Below, in pieces: positions 33,301-44,306 of a stretch of 64,000 bases of DNA; position 1 is the stretch's first letter; every line of letters starts with the position of its first letter. A program made the translations under genes and the position numbers. Source of the stretch: Chaetomium olivaceum (taxonomy: Eukaryota > Ascomycota > Sordariomycetes > Sordariales > Chaetomiaceae); contig JAYWVB010000007.1 of NCBI GenBank assembly GCA_039881045.1, positions 682,001 to 746,000 of the forward strand, read 5' to 3'. The notes below the pieces were generated by a model. That model did not search any database and was not told the DNA's origin. It saw nothing but the letters and a program-made list of their open reading frames with translations.

Positions 33301-33450
33301 CATGGGCGTCTTGATATGTTGCAGCTACTCATAAACGCAGGCGTGGATATCAACGGTACGCAGCTCACTACGGCATTGGAATTTGCGAGAAAGGAAGGCC
33401 ATGACGCTGTATACAAATATCTCAACAGCTTGAAACAAGTCGTTGAGTGA
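30303..33450 (+). CDS. Clr5-domain ankyrin-repeat protein, one frame break
   Basis: Exons 30303-30520, 30575-30834 and 30889-33450, with 54-base introns. ATG at 30303, or in frame at 30324. The N-terminus carries a Clr5-type domain across the first intron: W-x-DKKQTIIQLYINDGKSAEEV, EILQDEFTI, then RRSFFSKLREWGIKKKRDR. After a linker and a helical region, about 18 ankyrin repeats follow. Each has the core TALQAAAxxGNIQxVQILLDAGADVNAPP, most 34-35 residues long. Repeats around 31758-32068 are nearly identical in DNA. The frame breaks at 32689-32691 (an extra T): SEAA* in one frame, QKLLELGADINAPP in the other, then repeats continue to 33450. Without that base the protein is about 1012 residues. 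Clr5 domains sit at the N-terminus of many fungal ankyrin/TPR proteins; the function is not established. Confidence 0.88.
31758..32068 (+). repeat. near-identical 102-bp tandem units within the ankyrin gene
   Basis: Three consecutive 102-base units, each coding one 34-residue ankyrin repeat. The units starting near 31860 and 31962 differ at only a few positions over 102 bases, including synonymous sites. This points to recent duplication or gene conversion within the array. Confidence 0.9.
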
Positions 33451-34443
33451 ACTGGGGTGAATGCCCAGTTGTAGGTGGTTCGGGCTGGGCCTGTCTAGGG
33501 GAAGGACGTCTTTCGGTTTTCCATTTCCGCGTTGCATTTTGCTGTATGTAAAAACCCCTGAGATGGCTTCATTTCTTGGAAGGAAGGCAAGGCAAGAGAG
33601 ACGATAACATTACTAGTTTTCTGAACACATGTCCGCGCCACGATTATAAGACTCAATAGTAAGTAGGCCTGACCATTTCCTTTTATATAGAGGGCAAAGC
33701 AATCTGGTCTTCCCACCCGATACCTCAGGAGCTTGTATTCCCCCCCGATATCTAATAAGTGTACGGATCTAAGGGTTGGAATTTTGGTAGCTATTCTAGT
33801 AGATCTTAGATAGGGTTATTACATCTCCTATCTAATAATTCGCTAGGATGAGGTGGCGCTAAGATAGGTGTACTTTCGTTAACAAGTATACATATATAAC
33901 TATGGTAGTCCCGTCGTTAAATCGAAAATGGCAGAAAACCAGTATCTAAACACGACAGAACTTTTACTCTATTCTAATAGTATTGATCTCGCAAACATAA
34001 CGGTTCTAGGAGTGTATTTCAACTAGCTGATACCAACTTTACCAGTATACTAAACTTTGGGAAATAAAAGGACAAAAGAGGAGAGAGAACTATTCTGGCG
34101 GTGAGCGGTCTAACCGTATTATGGAGGCTGTGGGTCGTGTAGCTACCGTGATGCCTGGTGCCGTTGTCGGAGGCAACGGGTGGTCTGGTGGACCATGTGT
34201 GGGAACAGCTTCAGTTACGGAGGAGTTTAACGGGCGGCTTTTAGGATTGGGACTGGCCGAGAGGCCTTATCAAGTGAAAAGGGATAATTCCTTTCCTATT
34301 CCTGCTCCCCACCTACCACCCTCTCATTGCAAAGTCCGTTTTCCTACTTCTTGTTCTTGCTCTATTTATTGCGTTACGTCTTGTAGTCCTTCACACACAC
34401 CCTAGTCCAGAAAGCCAGCCCATGATGAAGCGGATAATAACGG
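33451..34443. other. intergenic with TA-rich block, no gene seen
   Basis: The stretch 33740-34070 is rich in TA dinucleotides (CTATCTAATAA, TATACATATATAAC), unlike the flanks. This fits repeat-induced point mutation of an old repeat, by inference only. No coding frame is supported. The remainder is downstream flank of the convergent ankyrin and amidase genes. Confidence 0.5.
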
Positions 34444-36631
34444 CTACTTAACCAGCGCCGGGGGTGGCTTGCGAGCACCAAACGTGGCCTCCCACGCACT
34501 CATGACCTTGACCAGGAGATTATCACGGCCGAGTCCCGCGATAGCCGAAACCCCAAACGGTCGCCCATTGTAGTTCAAGTAGGACAACGGCATTGCGCAG
34601 AGAGGGTATCCTTTTGCACGAGTTAGCTCTGCTTTACCCTCTTATTCCAACCTCGCCCTGAAAATGGTACTCACCCCCCGCTGCGGCCATGGACGTGAGG
34701 CCGCTATCCGTCGGGCCGAGAATCACGTCGACGGTGTAGGTGTCAAGAACGCGCTCTACGCCGCGGTCTCGGGCTACGTGGCGGAGATGCTGCAGGTGCC
34801 GCTGGTACACCTCGGGGGGTATGGTGTTGTTCTGGGAATCGATGAAGCGGTCTTGTCTTGGGTGATCTGGCCATAGTGTTAGCTCCTGTAGATACTCAAG
34901 GGGTTGGGTTTGGGATCGTGAAAGGGGCGTTGTTGGAGTTCATACGTGGTGGAAGCTCCATGTCCGCGTGCTTGAGGTTGTACTCGATCACATCCGCAAG
35001 GGACCGCACCTCGCTTTCCTTAAGGTTCTCAAGATACGTGTTGAGGTTATTCTTCACATCAACCGCTAATCAACCGCGTTAGTTGCTGCAAACTCTCACG
35101 GAGCTGGATAAACGTACCCATAACGACCCCCTCGCTACTCTCATCGTCAAGCACAAGCTCGTCGACAGAAACAAGGTCGACGTTGTTGACAAACTTCTTC
35201 GCCTTGAGCTCGATGACTTTATATGCATGGCGGATATCCCGGCTCTGTTGTTGTGAGTGATAATCAGCACCGCAAAAGATTCAGGACGGTATAACAACCA
35301 CATACGATCTGAGCTTCCGCCCCTTCCACAGGCTTCACCCAATCCTCAGGGAACTTCCACTTCTCTGGATCAAGCACAGCAACCGCAATATCCTCCCAAG
35401 ACCCAGTCAGACTCGCCGTAAACGATTCCGCGCGCGAGCTCGCAGCCAGGACATCCAACAGGACCGCCAGGTCGTGAACCGACTTGGCCATGGGCCCTGC
35501 CGTGTCAAAGTGATGTGATATGGGCATGATTCCCTCCTGGGAGACGAGGCCGATTGTCGGCTTGATTGTATACAGAGCAGCTCTGCCAGCAGGACAGACC
35601 AGCGAGGCGTCGGTCTCGGTGCCGATGGCCAGGGGCGCGTACCCGGCGGACACGCCCACTGCAGAACCGGAGGAGGAGCCGGAGGGGCTCTGTTTTGTGA
35701 GTCATTTGTTAGGGTTGTTGGTAAAACACACTTGTGTTTGTAGGGCTCGAGGATAACCCACCGAGTGACCATCCTTAGAATCGGTCGGGTCGACGCCGCC
35801 TGGGATATACGCTGACTGGACCTGTCCGCCCACCGCCGACCAGCCACTTGGCATATCCGATCCCCTGCTGTACGTTAGACGATGTTGCTTTTTTCAGGGG
35901 ACCGCCTCTTCGACTTATTACCGAGAATTGCAGAACTCCTAAAGGATAGCAGATAGCTGTTAGCGAATGCGCAAAATATCTGTACGAGGACCTGCCATGT
36001 GTAATGGATCCGGGTCTCTTACGCTCAGATTTGTCTTTCCAAGGATGATAAGCCCCGCGTCCATGAGCTAAAGAAATGCTGTGTGTTAACGAGTTGACCC
36101 ACCTGTTCGTAGTGCAGCTGGTTTATCGTACCCGGTTGACGATCTTAGCGTTCTTTCGAGCTTTGGAGTTCAACAGAGCAAAGCTCCCGGCAGTTGTCGG
36201 GAGCCCCAAGATTGGGGTGTCAATATTATCCTACAATTATCAGCAGTGCCAGTAGGCGATGGGACAAATTAAGGAGACTGTAGTCCTTAACAGGCGACTT
36301 GAGACAACCGGACCTTGACAATAACCGGGATTCCATGTAGTGGCCCTCGCAATATTCCCGCCGCCCGTTCCCGGTCCAGTAATCTAGCCGTGTCCTCAAG
36401 GATTTGGATTGGCGTCGTCTTGATCATGGCGTGAAGGTAGCCATCATGCCGCTGGATCTGAGCGAGGCATTGTCGAACGAGGTCTAGGCTTGTGAGCTCC
36501 CCATCGGCCAACAGTGACTGCAAGCCTTTGGCGTCAATGGTGAGCAGGTCAATGGCCGTGGCGTCCCTTGTGTTCGGTGAGGTGAGTGTGGCGCCGGGCG
36601 AGGAAGCGGACTGGCTCATAAGTTGCTCCAT
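34444..36631 (-). CDS. amidase-signature (AS) family hydrolase, ten exons
   Basis: Exons: 36631-36314, 36230-36132, 36067-36023, 35938-35922, 35864-35762, 35689-35306, 35244-35118, 35065-34946, 34866-34675 and 34610-34444. All join in frame to 523 residues with GT-AG borders. The Ser-cisSer-Lys triad is visible: Lys in LHGIPVIVKDNIDT, cis-Ser in SPSGSSSGSAVGVSAG, and the nucleophile Ser in IGTETDASLVCPAG. Further family blocks are LPTTAGSFAL, IILGKTNLSEF, GIMPISHHFDTAGPMAKS, and GYPLCAMPLSYLNYNGRPFG near the C-terminus. Exon 4 has only 17 bases. The enzyme cleaves amide C-N bonds; the substrate cannot be read from sequence. No signal peptide. It has more introns than most neighbours, and the frame is intact throughout, which speaks for good base quality here. 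Confidence 0.93.
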
Positions 36632-37119
36632 TCACTAAAGTTTTGTAGGTGACTCGGATACCAGGGGTTAGTGGACAAGCTTGAGGAGCGTGCCAAAAAC
36701 GAACGCTAGATCAAACAGTGGAGGGGTGCTACTACGCAAAAGAAAAACATCCGGGGCCGGGTTGGTAGTAACGGAGAGAATGCTGTGTGGCAAGCATAAG
36801 AGATGATGGCAGGGGAAATTCGGGTATGAAGCAAGAGCGGAGTGCAGTTGGTGGAAGGGGAGGGTCAGTTTGGCGAGACACAGTCAAACAGGTCGGGCAG
36901 CTGCCACGGGAAGTTTCGAGGTTGGTCATTGGCTACACGCGCTGCAGCATGGCCAGTATCGTATGTGACCTTGCTAATTATAGGCATGCCAATGCTGTCT
37001 TGCATCTTGAAGTAAGACTCTGGTTGTTGTTGTTCGTTTGGTTGTTTACCAACCGCGCGTCCACGCCACTTTATATTAAGAACCAGCTTCACAACAAACC
37101 AGGACTCTGATAATCACTG
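36632..37119. other. amidase upstream region, no gene seen
   Basis: About 490 bases between the amidase start and the stop of CAB4, both on the minus strand. It holds the amidase promoter. Short frames only. Confidence 0.5.
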
Positions 37120-38421
37120 CTATTCACGGATGCTGCAAATAACCGGGCTACCGGGTAAGCATACTTTGCTTTCCAAACACAACCACCGCCCTGCCCCATA
37201 ATCATATCTTGGTCCACCCCTAGTCGCTCTCTGCTGCCGGATAGCGGTGCTGCTGATCTTAGTCGCAAAGTTCTCCGTCTTAGTAGGCTCATCCACAAGC
37301 TCCTCAGCATCCAGCACATCAACCTCAAAGACCTCAAGCGCATGCCAGCCCTTCTCTGTGCGTTTCTCGTTGACAGCCTGCCCGCCCGACCGCGTCTCGG
37401 CAGACACCACCAAAGCCTGGATATCCTCGACAGTGATGGTCGGCCCGAAGGCATCTTGAATCCGCACACATTGTACCTGGATTGTGCCGTCGCGGAACAT
37501 CGCCGTAAAATCGCCGTCCTTCTCTTCAATCTTCGGGGCTGCGCTGTCCTTCCATCCCCGCGGCGAGAGCTCGAGCAGCTGCGCCAGGAACAAAATAACA
37601 TTCCGTGCACGTTCCTCCCACGTCTGCACATACTCGGCAAACTTCTTGTTCCGCAACATCTCATCCCCCGTAATACCAATAATGTACCGGCACGGCGGCA
37701 CAGGGTCGCCCCGGCGCGGAACCTGGAGCAGCAGCGCGCCGGCGGTGAGGAGCAGCTTGTGCCCCGGGTGCAGGTAATCAAACGTCCCCCCGAGACAGAC
37801 AGCCGGGTACGTCGATGTCTGTGGCGCCACGCTCGACGGGTCGCCCTTTGCGACGTTCAACACCAGTCCACCCTCCACCGGCACCAGCTGCGACTGGAGC
37901 AGGTTCTGGCGCCCCTCGGCAAACTTGAGATAGGCCTGCGACACCTGGAAGCCGAGCTCGCTCCTGACGCTGAAGATGGCGTTCCAGGGGTAGTAGGCCG
38001 AGGCAAATGTGGCCATGTCGACGATTACGGTGTTGTTGGGCTCGATGGCGGGGCGAAAGTCGGCTGGGTAGCGCTTGTTGCGGTCGTCATCGATTAAGAC
38101 GACGGTCGAGTCCACCGAGCCCGGCCCGCCGTTTACTTCGGTGTTGATGGAGAGCTGAGCGCAGAGGACTGAGATGAGGCCGTAAATGCCGGCGACGAGA
38201 ATTTGGGCGTCGGGCCATGAGAGGGTTTTGGAACGGAGAAATTGCCCTTGGAGGACGGGGCAGACGATTGCCACGGTGAGTTTGGCGGCACCGGTTGGAC
38301 GGCTCGTCTTTTCGAGTGCGGACTTCAAGGAGGGCCGGTAGGCAGCGCTGAGGGAGTCGCGTGTGAGGGGATCGGGAGGGTAGGGTAGTATCAAAAGCGA
38401 CGGATGGTCGTCTAGCCCCAT
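37120..38421 (-). CDS. CAB4: pantetheine-phosphate adenylyltransferase (coenzyme A synthesis)
   Basis: Single exon of 433 residues. It transfers AMP from ATP to 4'-phosphopantetheine, giving dephospho-CoA, the fourth step of CoA synthesis in the cytosol. The C-terminal half is the nucleotidyltransferase fold: VCLGGTFDYLHPGHKLLL has the T/HxGH ATP-binding motif, followed by RYIIGITGDEMLRNKKFAEY, then VRIQDAFGPTITVED, LVVSAETRSGGQAVNEKR, and KISSTAIRQQ (the ISST-x-IR motif). The N-terminal half (about 210 residues, with LLILPYPPDPLTRDSLSAAY) is the usual extension of fungal and yeast Cab4. After the ISSTAIR motif a roughly 35-residue tail follows that is not family-like. The frame is intact. 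Confidence 0.95.
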   Translation of the reverse strand: MGLDDHPSLLILPYPPDPLTRDSLSAAYRPSLKSALEKTSRPTGAAKLTVAIVCPVLQGQFLRSKTLSWPDAQILVAGIYGLISVLCAQLSINTEVNGGPGSVDSTVVLIDDDRNKRYPADFRPAIEPNNTVIVDMATFASAYYPWNAIFSVRSELGFQVSQAYLKFAEGRQNLLQSQLVPVEGGLVLNVAKGDPSSVAPQTSTYPAVCLGGTFDYLHPGHKLLLTAGALLLQVPRRGDPVPPCRYIIGITGDEMLRNKKFAEYVQTWEERARNVILFLAQLLELSPRGWKDSAAPKIEEKDGDFTAMFRDGTIQVQCVRIQDAFGPTITVEDIQALVVSAETRSGGQAVNEKRTEKGWHALEVFEVDVLDAEELVDEPTKTENFATKISSTAIRQQRATRGGPRYDYGAGRWLCLESKVCLPGSPVICSIRE

Positions 38422-39415
38422 GATGTGAGAGTCCAGGTAGGCTAGAATAATAGGAATAGGTAGTCAAACTCAAGGGGATAAAGGTTGAGATGAGTCCGAT
38501 GGGAAAAAGACGAAGTAGGGATGTTGCGATGCAACCAGGGCAGCTGAGATATATATGTGAAGGTACTTCGTGAAGATTCGGAGCTCTTGTCCGGTTCCAA
38601 CGATAGGCCGTGAAAGGTAGGATGAATTCTGGGTGTGCTGTTGTTGTATGAACCTCGGTGGAGGGAGAGCGTGGGTGGGGTTCAGTTATTCAGCTTGGGA
38701 GTTGGGATGTGAGCGGGATTGGTTGCAACTTTCTGCAAGCCCGGTCTGTTGGAGAGCTTCAAATAAAAACAAGAAGAAATCAACAAAAAAATGAACTAGT
38801 ACCACCTATTATAATTAGAATATGAACTTGTATTAAACAGAGTGGTGAGATACACTCTGTGGTTGTCGGGTCGGGTTCTGGGATGGTTGCGGGGCAATGC
38901 TCCGCAGGCCGGGGTCAGTTCCCTCACGACAACCCACCGACAAAAACCACAGCAGCCAATGATGAGTGACTGTTTCGCCCCGCACTCAGAAGCGCCTGTG
39001 GCGGCGGCTGCCCCATCTGCCCATCCCCAGCCGCAAGGAACACAGGCAGGGCAGTGGGGGAACATTGGGTTTCGAAAGACGGACCCATCTGGACTCCCAT
39101 CCTGGAGCTCACTTCACCTGCTTCTGCTTCTGCGGACACTCCGAGCGGTTTAACCACATAACCGCCATTGCTGCTCCTGGGCTACCGTGCCCACCAGCTC
39201 ATCTCCTGTGGCTGGACCCGGCGATTGCTTTTTTTGCATTTCATTGCCCTGCAACCTGCCGGGCATTGAACAACCCGCAGCCAGTGCCCCTGGCAAACAC
39301 CCCGCGCTCGATTCTCGATTCTCGATTCTCGATTCTCAATCCTCCATCCCCGGTCTTCACGATCCTGATTCGGAACCTGCACATTCTCCTCCAACCCGCC
39401 AACAGTCTCGCTCAA
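38422..39415. other. divergent promoter region with a 7-bp tandem repeat
   Basis: About 1 kb between the start of CAB4 (minus) and the start region of the WD40 gene (plus). A GATTCTC repeat lies at 39310-39337. No gene is supported. Confidence 0.5.
39310..39337. repeat. GATTCTC tandem repeat, 4 units
   Basis: Four perfect seven-base units about 80 bases upstream of the WD40 gene's first ATG, probably in its 5' leader. Confidence 0.9.
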
Positions 39416-41487
39416 ATGAACCAACAACCGCAGTACCAGCCGCAGCGCGCGGACAGGCACCTACGATGAGATGCACATGGCATCGCAGGGCATGCCCGGC
39501 CACCAGAGCCACCCGAGCCAAGGCCAGAACCAACAGATGTCACCCCGCGACTACTCGACCGGTGCCCCCCACATCAAGCTCGAGCAGGTCTCCCCGGGCC
39601 TCCCCCAAATGCAAGGCTACCAGGGTTCCGGTACCGTACCGAATGTGCTGCAGCCCGGCGGATCGGGCACCCGAGCACCCACCCTCCCTTCCAACGCCGC
39701 CCCTACTCTCCCGAGCATGCAACAGCAAGATTACCAGTCGCACCCGAGCCAGACACAGTCCAAGCACACCTCGCTGAGCCTGTCGCATAGCTACTCCCGC
39801 TCGAGCCCCTCGGCGCACTATGAAGCCGGCGGGACGGGCTACCATCCATACACCCCGACCACCCCTGGCGGGACCGCTTCCTCGACGCAGTACATGTCCC
39901 CGACCGAACCTAAATACAACCCCGGGGCGTCGCGCAATATCTCCAACACCCCTCTCGGGCTCGCCGATATCCGCCCACGCGCCGACTCGAGTCTATCCGA
40001 TGGCTTGCCCGGGACACCTGGATACGAGTTGGGGAGCAATCAGTCACGGACAAGCAACTACATGGCTCCATGGGCGCTATATGCCTTTGACTGGTGTAAA
40101 TGGGCTCCCCAGGCCAACAGTGCCGGCAAGCTCGCCATTGGCAGCTATTTAGAAGACGGCCATAACTTTGTGAGTGTTTTGAGGGTTGGTCTCTTTTTCA
40201 ACGCCGGACAAGTTGACTGACCGCATACGCCCAGATACAAATCCTAGATGCGCAGCTTACCCCTACTCCGTCCGATGTCTACGTTCCCGGCGGCCCTAAA
40301 TGGTCCATGGATTTTACCAGGATTGCCGAAGCCACCCACTCCTACCCCGTCACGCGCTTGCTCTGGGAGCCGCCGTCGTCGCAAAAGCAATCTACCGACT
40401 TGCTTGCTACCTCGGGCGACCACCTCCGGCTCTGGTCGCTTCCCTCTGATCCCCAAACGGGCACCCCCGGCTCGTCCATAACGTCGAGAAACGGCCGCGA
40501 CGCACCCGTCACGAAACTCACCCCGCTGGCGCTCTTGTCCAACTCCAAGACGCCCGACCACACCGCACCGCTCACCTCGCTGGACTGGAACACGGTCAAC
40601 CCGAGCCTGATCATCACGTCGAGTATAGACACGACATGCACCATCTGGGACATACCGTCCCTGACCGCCAAGACGCAGCTGATCGCCCACGACAAAGAGG
40701 TCTACGACGTGCGGTTCTGCGCCCAGAGCACCGACGTGTTTGTGAGCTGTGGCCAGGACGGCAGCGTCCGCATGTTTGATTTGCGGAGTCTCGAGCACAG
40801 CACCATCATCTACGAACCCACAGGCAAAGACGACAGAGGTATGTACTTCCCTCCCCTATCCCCTTTCCCCTTTCCCCTTTCCCCCATCCCCCAAATATCA
40901 GGCACCCCCCGTCTAACACTCTACTCCGCAAAGACGCCAACGGCGGCCGCATGTCCCCCACCCTCGCCCAGCAAACCCTCTCCCACCCGCCGCCCCTCCT
41001 CCGCCTCGCCACCTCTCCGCACGACCACCACCTGCTCGCCACCTTCGCCGCCGACTCCAACGTCATCCGCATCCTCGACGTGCGCCAACCGGGCCAGGCC
41101 CTGCTCGAACTGCGCGGCCACTCGGGAGCCCTCAACTGCGTGGAATGGTCCCCGCTGCGCCGCGGCACCCTCGCCTCCGGCGCCGACGATTGCCAGGTGC
41201 TGGTCTGGGACCTGATGAACCATGCGACGCAGTCGGTCGGGCCGGCGCTTGCGGCCCCTGCGGCGAATGGGGCTGCTGCCGGGGCGGCCGGGGCGGCTGG
41301 GGGGGTGGCTGGTGGTGCGGGTGGTGCGGCTGCGGCGTCGGGGGATAATGTGCGCAGTCCGGTCAGCAGCTGGCAGTGTGATTATGAGGTGGGCAATGTG
41401 GGCTGGGTGCCGCATCTGGCGACGGGGGAGTATGGTGAGTGGTTGGGGGTTAGTGCGGGGAGGGGGGTTTGGGGGGTGCGGTTGTGA
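39416..41487 (+). CDS. WD40-repeat protein, DCAF7/WDR68-type
   Basis: Exons up to 40169, 40235-40838 and 40934-41487; introns of 65 and 95 bases. After a Gln/Ser/Pro-rich N-terminal extension of about 200 residues, the DCAF7 core begins APWALYAFDWCKWAPQANS, then LAIGSYLEDGHNF. It continues TDLLATSGDHLRLWSLPS, LTSLDWNTVNPSLIITSSID, HDKEVYDVRFCAQSTDVFV, VRMFDLRSLEHSTIIYEP, HHLLATFAADSNVIRILDVR, and SGADDCQVLVWDLM. These match the beta-propeller that scaffolds DYRK/HIPK kinases and CUL4-DDB1 in animals and pigment regulators in plants. Before the last blade (YEVGNVGWVPHLATGEYG) is a Gly/Ala-rich insertion of about 45 residues. The start is uncertain: ATG 39416 (MNQQPQYQPQ) is out of frame by one base with the rest, while ATG 39471 is in frame. 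Confidence 0.9.
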
Positions 41488-42807
41488 GGGGTGTGAGAGG
41501 TGTCATGGGTGGGTGTTGACGTGTTCGTGGTGGATGGGTGTTGGGAGTATGCGTGGTGAGTTGGCCGTGAAGTATTCAGGGTGGGTGGACGTGGGGTATT
41601 TAGGTTGGGCGAGGGCCTGAAGGGGGGAAGTGGTTCGGAGGGGTTCAGGGGTGGTTCAGAGGTGGGGGTTGCGAAGTGTGGAGGGTGTTGAGTTATGCAG
41701 GTGATGAGTATGGATGGGGGTGCTCATCAGTAAGCGAGATATATGAGCGATGGGAGCGGTGGTTGATTGATGTGACGTGATAGAAACGGAGTGAGTAAGA
41801 AGAGAAGAGATGAAGCGGAGCAGGAATGGATGGGAGGGTGGATGGGATGAGTGACGATCATGTATGGGAAACCTGGACTGGGCGGGATGATGATAACGTA
41901 CGTACAAGCAAGAAGATGAAGGGCGTGCGGAGGGAGGCGTTTTGTCTGGTTAGCAGCAGCAGCAGGACAGAGAAACTGGGATGGGAAGGGAGGTCAGCGA
42001 AGGGAAGAGAAAGGGGGAAAGAAGTGGAGGAGGGAGAGGAACATGGCTTGCATATCCATCCGTACCCCTACACTACTTTACGCACCACACAGTACCGTAC
42101 CGTACCGTACCTACCTCCTTTCCTAGTCATGACCTACCTAGCTACGGAGGGCAGAGAGTATGGGGAGCGTTGAAGTGAAGGATGGCGTTGGTAGTTGGTG
42201 ATTGGAAAACAGAGGGAGAGCAAAGTTCTTTGGTTCAGAACGCGTTTCTACTGGATGATATGTCACTCACTGTCTTCTTCGCTTGTTTGTCTGTCTGGTG
42301 TACGTTTGTATGTTTGTATGTTTTGATAGTGTTGTGCATACGGACCGCTCGCCTGGCCTGTGTTTCTAGTTGTTTATGGGGGGAAGTAATTACACACTAC
42401 AATACATCTGTGATGGCGGGCGTGGAAAGGCGACGACCAAGGACCTGAAGAGGGTCACCAGCAGCATAGTAGTGAATATAATTGAGAAATGTTACTTCAC
42501 TCCAACTCAATGGCATACCGTTCGGCGGACCATTCAACCACCTCAGACTGGTTGGATGGCGAAAATAAGGAGGCGGGCGGATAAACATCAAATCTACTGG
42601 TTGTAATATCACCAAGAACACATTGTCACTTCCCGTGTACACTAGATTACACATACGACGACAAGACACGCAACACAGTCGTCGTCTACCGTTGATACGC
42701 ACCCTCAGATCATCTCAATGGCATCACATCACGTTGCTTGTGTCAATATTGGCCAACCACTCGTTACTCATTATGTTTCGTATCTAGGCATCACCCATCT
42801 ACACAAC
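41488..42807. other. convergent intergenic region with GTACC repeat, no gene seen
   Basis: About 1.3 kb between the stops of the WD40 gene and the EF-1-beta gene. A GTACC tract (4 units, with TACC after it) lies at 42092-42115. The G-rich plus-strand frame at 41222-41620 is a shadow of the WD40 end and its flank. Confidence 0.5.
42092..42115. repeat. GTACC microsatellite
   Basis: About four tandem GTACC units, directly visible in the sequence. Confidence 0.85.
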
Positions 42808-43875
42808 TTAGAGCTTCTGCATGGCGACGACGTCCACAGACTGGACGTAGTCCTCGAACTCGGTGATCTCCTCGCCGAGCTCGTCGGTCGAGACCTTGTC
42901 GTCCTCGACGACCAGGTTGATCTGGAGCTTCTTGATGCCGAAACCGACGGTAATCAGCTGCGAGGCACCCCACACCAGACCCTCCTTCTCGATGCTGCGG
43001 ACGGCGGCCTCGAGGGCAACCATGTCGGTCTCGTCGTCTGTAATATTATTGGTCAGCATCCATATTCTCTCTGTATTACCGACAAGGCAAAACCGCGCGG
43101 TGGCAGAAAAATAACATACCCCAGGGCTTAACATCCATGGTGACGATGGACTTGGCAGCCGGCTTAACCTTGCCCTCCTTCTTCTTGCGGTACTCAGCCA
43201 GGCGCTCCTCACGGATGCGCTCGGCCTCGGGGTCCTCCTCGTCGTCGCTGCCGAAGAGATCGACATCCTCATCCTCCTCCTCGGCGGCCGCGTCGGGGGC
43301 CTTGGCGGGGTTGAGGGTGACGGCGGCGACCTCGGGCCCGTAGACGGTGTAGGGCTTGCTGGCGTCGCCGGGGAGCGTCGGGAACTCGTCCTCGTACGAG
43401 GCGATGTGCTTGTACCAGCGCGCCGCGTTGGGGTACTTGGCGGCGTCGGGGGCCGCGCTCAGGGCCTTGAAGGTGACGGCGTCGGCCTGCGAGGCCGAGT
43501 AGCTATGGCGGAGGCATGAGAATTAGCTCGGATGCGCGCGCCATTGGGGTGTGTGTGGGCAAGGGGCAATCAATGTCAGAAGAGGCTGCTGCCGGTGTGG
43601 GGGTCAGAGGTGCACAAAGTGCTGGGTGTGTAATCAAGTGCAGGTCTTGAGGCTGCTCAGCAACACGGACCATGGGGATCATCAGGAAGGCAATCGGCAG
43701 GGCGCAGCTGTGGGAAGAGAATTGGGGGGTTTGCATACCCGACAATGTAGGAGCGGGTGAGGAGCCAGTTGTCGAGCACTGCGCGTTGCTTGTTAGTGGC
43801 AGTCGTGGTGCGCATTTATTTTAGGGGGGACTTACCGGCAAGGCCGGCGTCGGTAAGGATGTCAGTGAAGCCCAT
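42808..43875 (-). CDS. EFB1: translation elongation factor 1-beta (eEF1B-alpha subunit)
   Basis: Exons 43875-43836, 43778-43739, 43502-43120 and 43037-42808; the 236-base second intron is long for this window. It exchanges GDP for GTP on eEF1A during translation. The N-terminus MGFTDILTDAGLAVLDNWLL with RSYIVGYSASQADAVTFKAL is the GST-C-like domain. An acidic stretch (EEEDEDVDLFGSDDEEDPEA) is followed by RLAEYRKKKEGKVKPAAKS, then the catalytic GEF domain. The latter reads IVTMDVKPWDDETDMV, IEKEGLVWGASQLITVGFGI, KKLQINLVVEDDKVSTDELG, and ends EDYVQSVDVVAMQKL. All hallmark residues are kept and the frame is intact. The symbol is the yeast name (EFB1, also TEF5). Confidence 0.97.
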
Positions 43876-44306
43876 TTTGAATTTTGGAGTCGCGACGAGG
43901 TCGAATGGAGTGTAGAGTCGAGCTGGTGTGGTGGTCGATAGCTGCCCAGGAGGGAGATGGCGGGGTAAGAAAAGATTTTGGTGTTTAAAAGGGAGTGATT
44001 TGCCCCGCACCACCCTGCAGCCTAAGGCAGAAATTGAGAAATTGCATTTATGGTGGGGGTGAATGGTGGGGCACGTCGATTCACTCAGTCCGAGTCACAC
44101 TCGTCAGACGAGAGCAAAGGAGCAAGAGATAAGAGAAATGCATGGTTGATGTTTGAGTAGTTGGGCTTTGGGCTAGGATAGCTGAACGACCTCCATTGCG
44201 TTAGCTATCATGGGCCATACCGTGACAGAATGCAATGCATACTCAACAGAATTGAATGATTGTCAAACTCACAAAGCAACCATGACTCCCAGTTTCCAAC
44301 AAACCA
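43876..44306. other. EF-1-beta upstream region, no gene seen
   Basis: A 430-base gap between the start of the EF-1-beta gene and the stop of the TRAX gene, both minus strand. It holds the EF-1-beta promoter. Confidence 0.5.
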
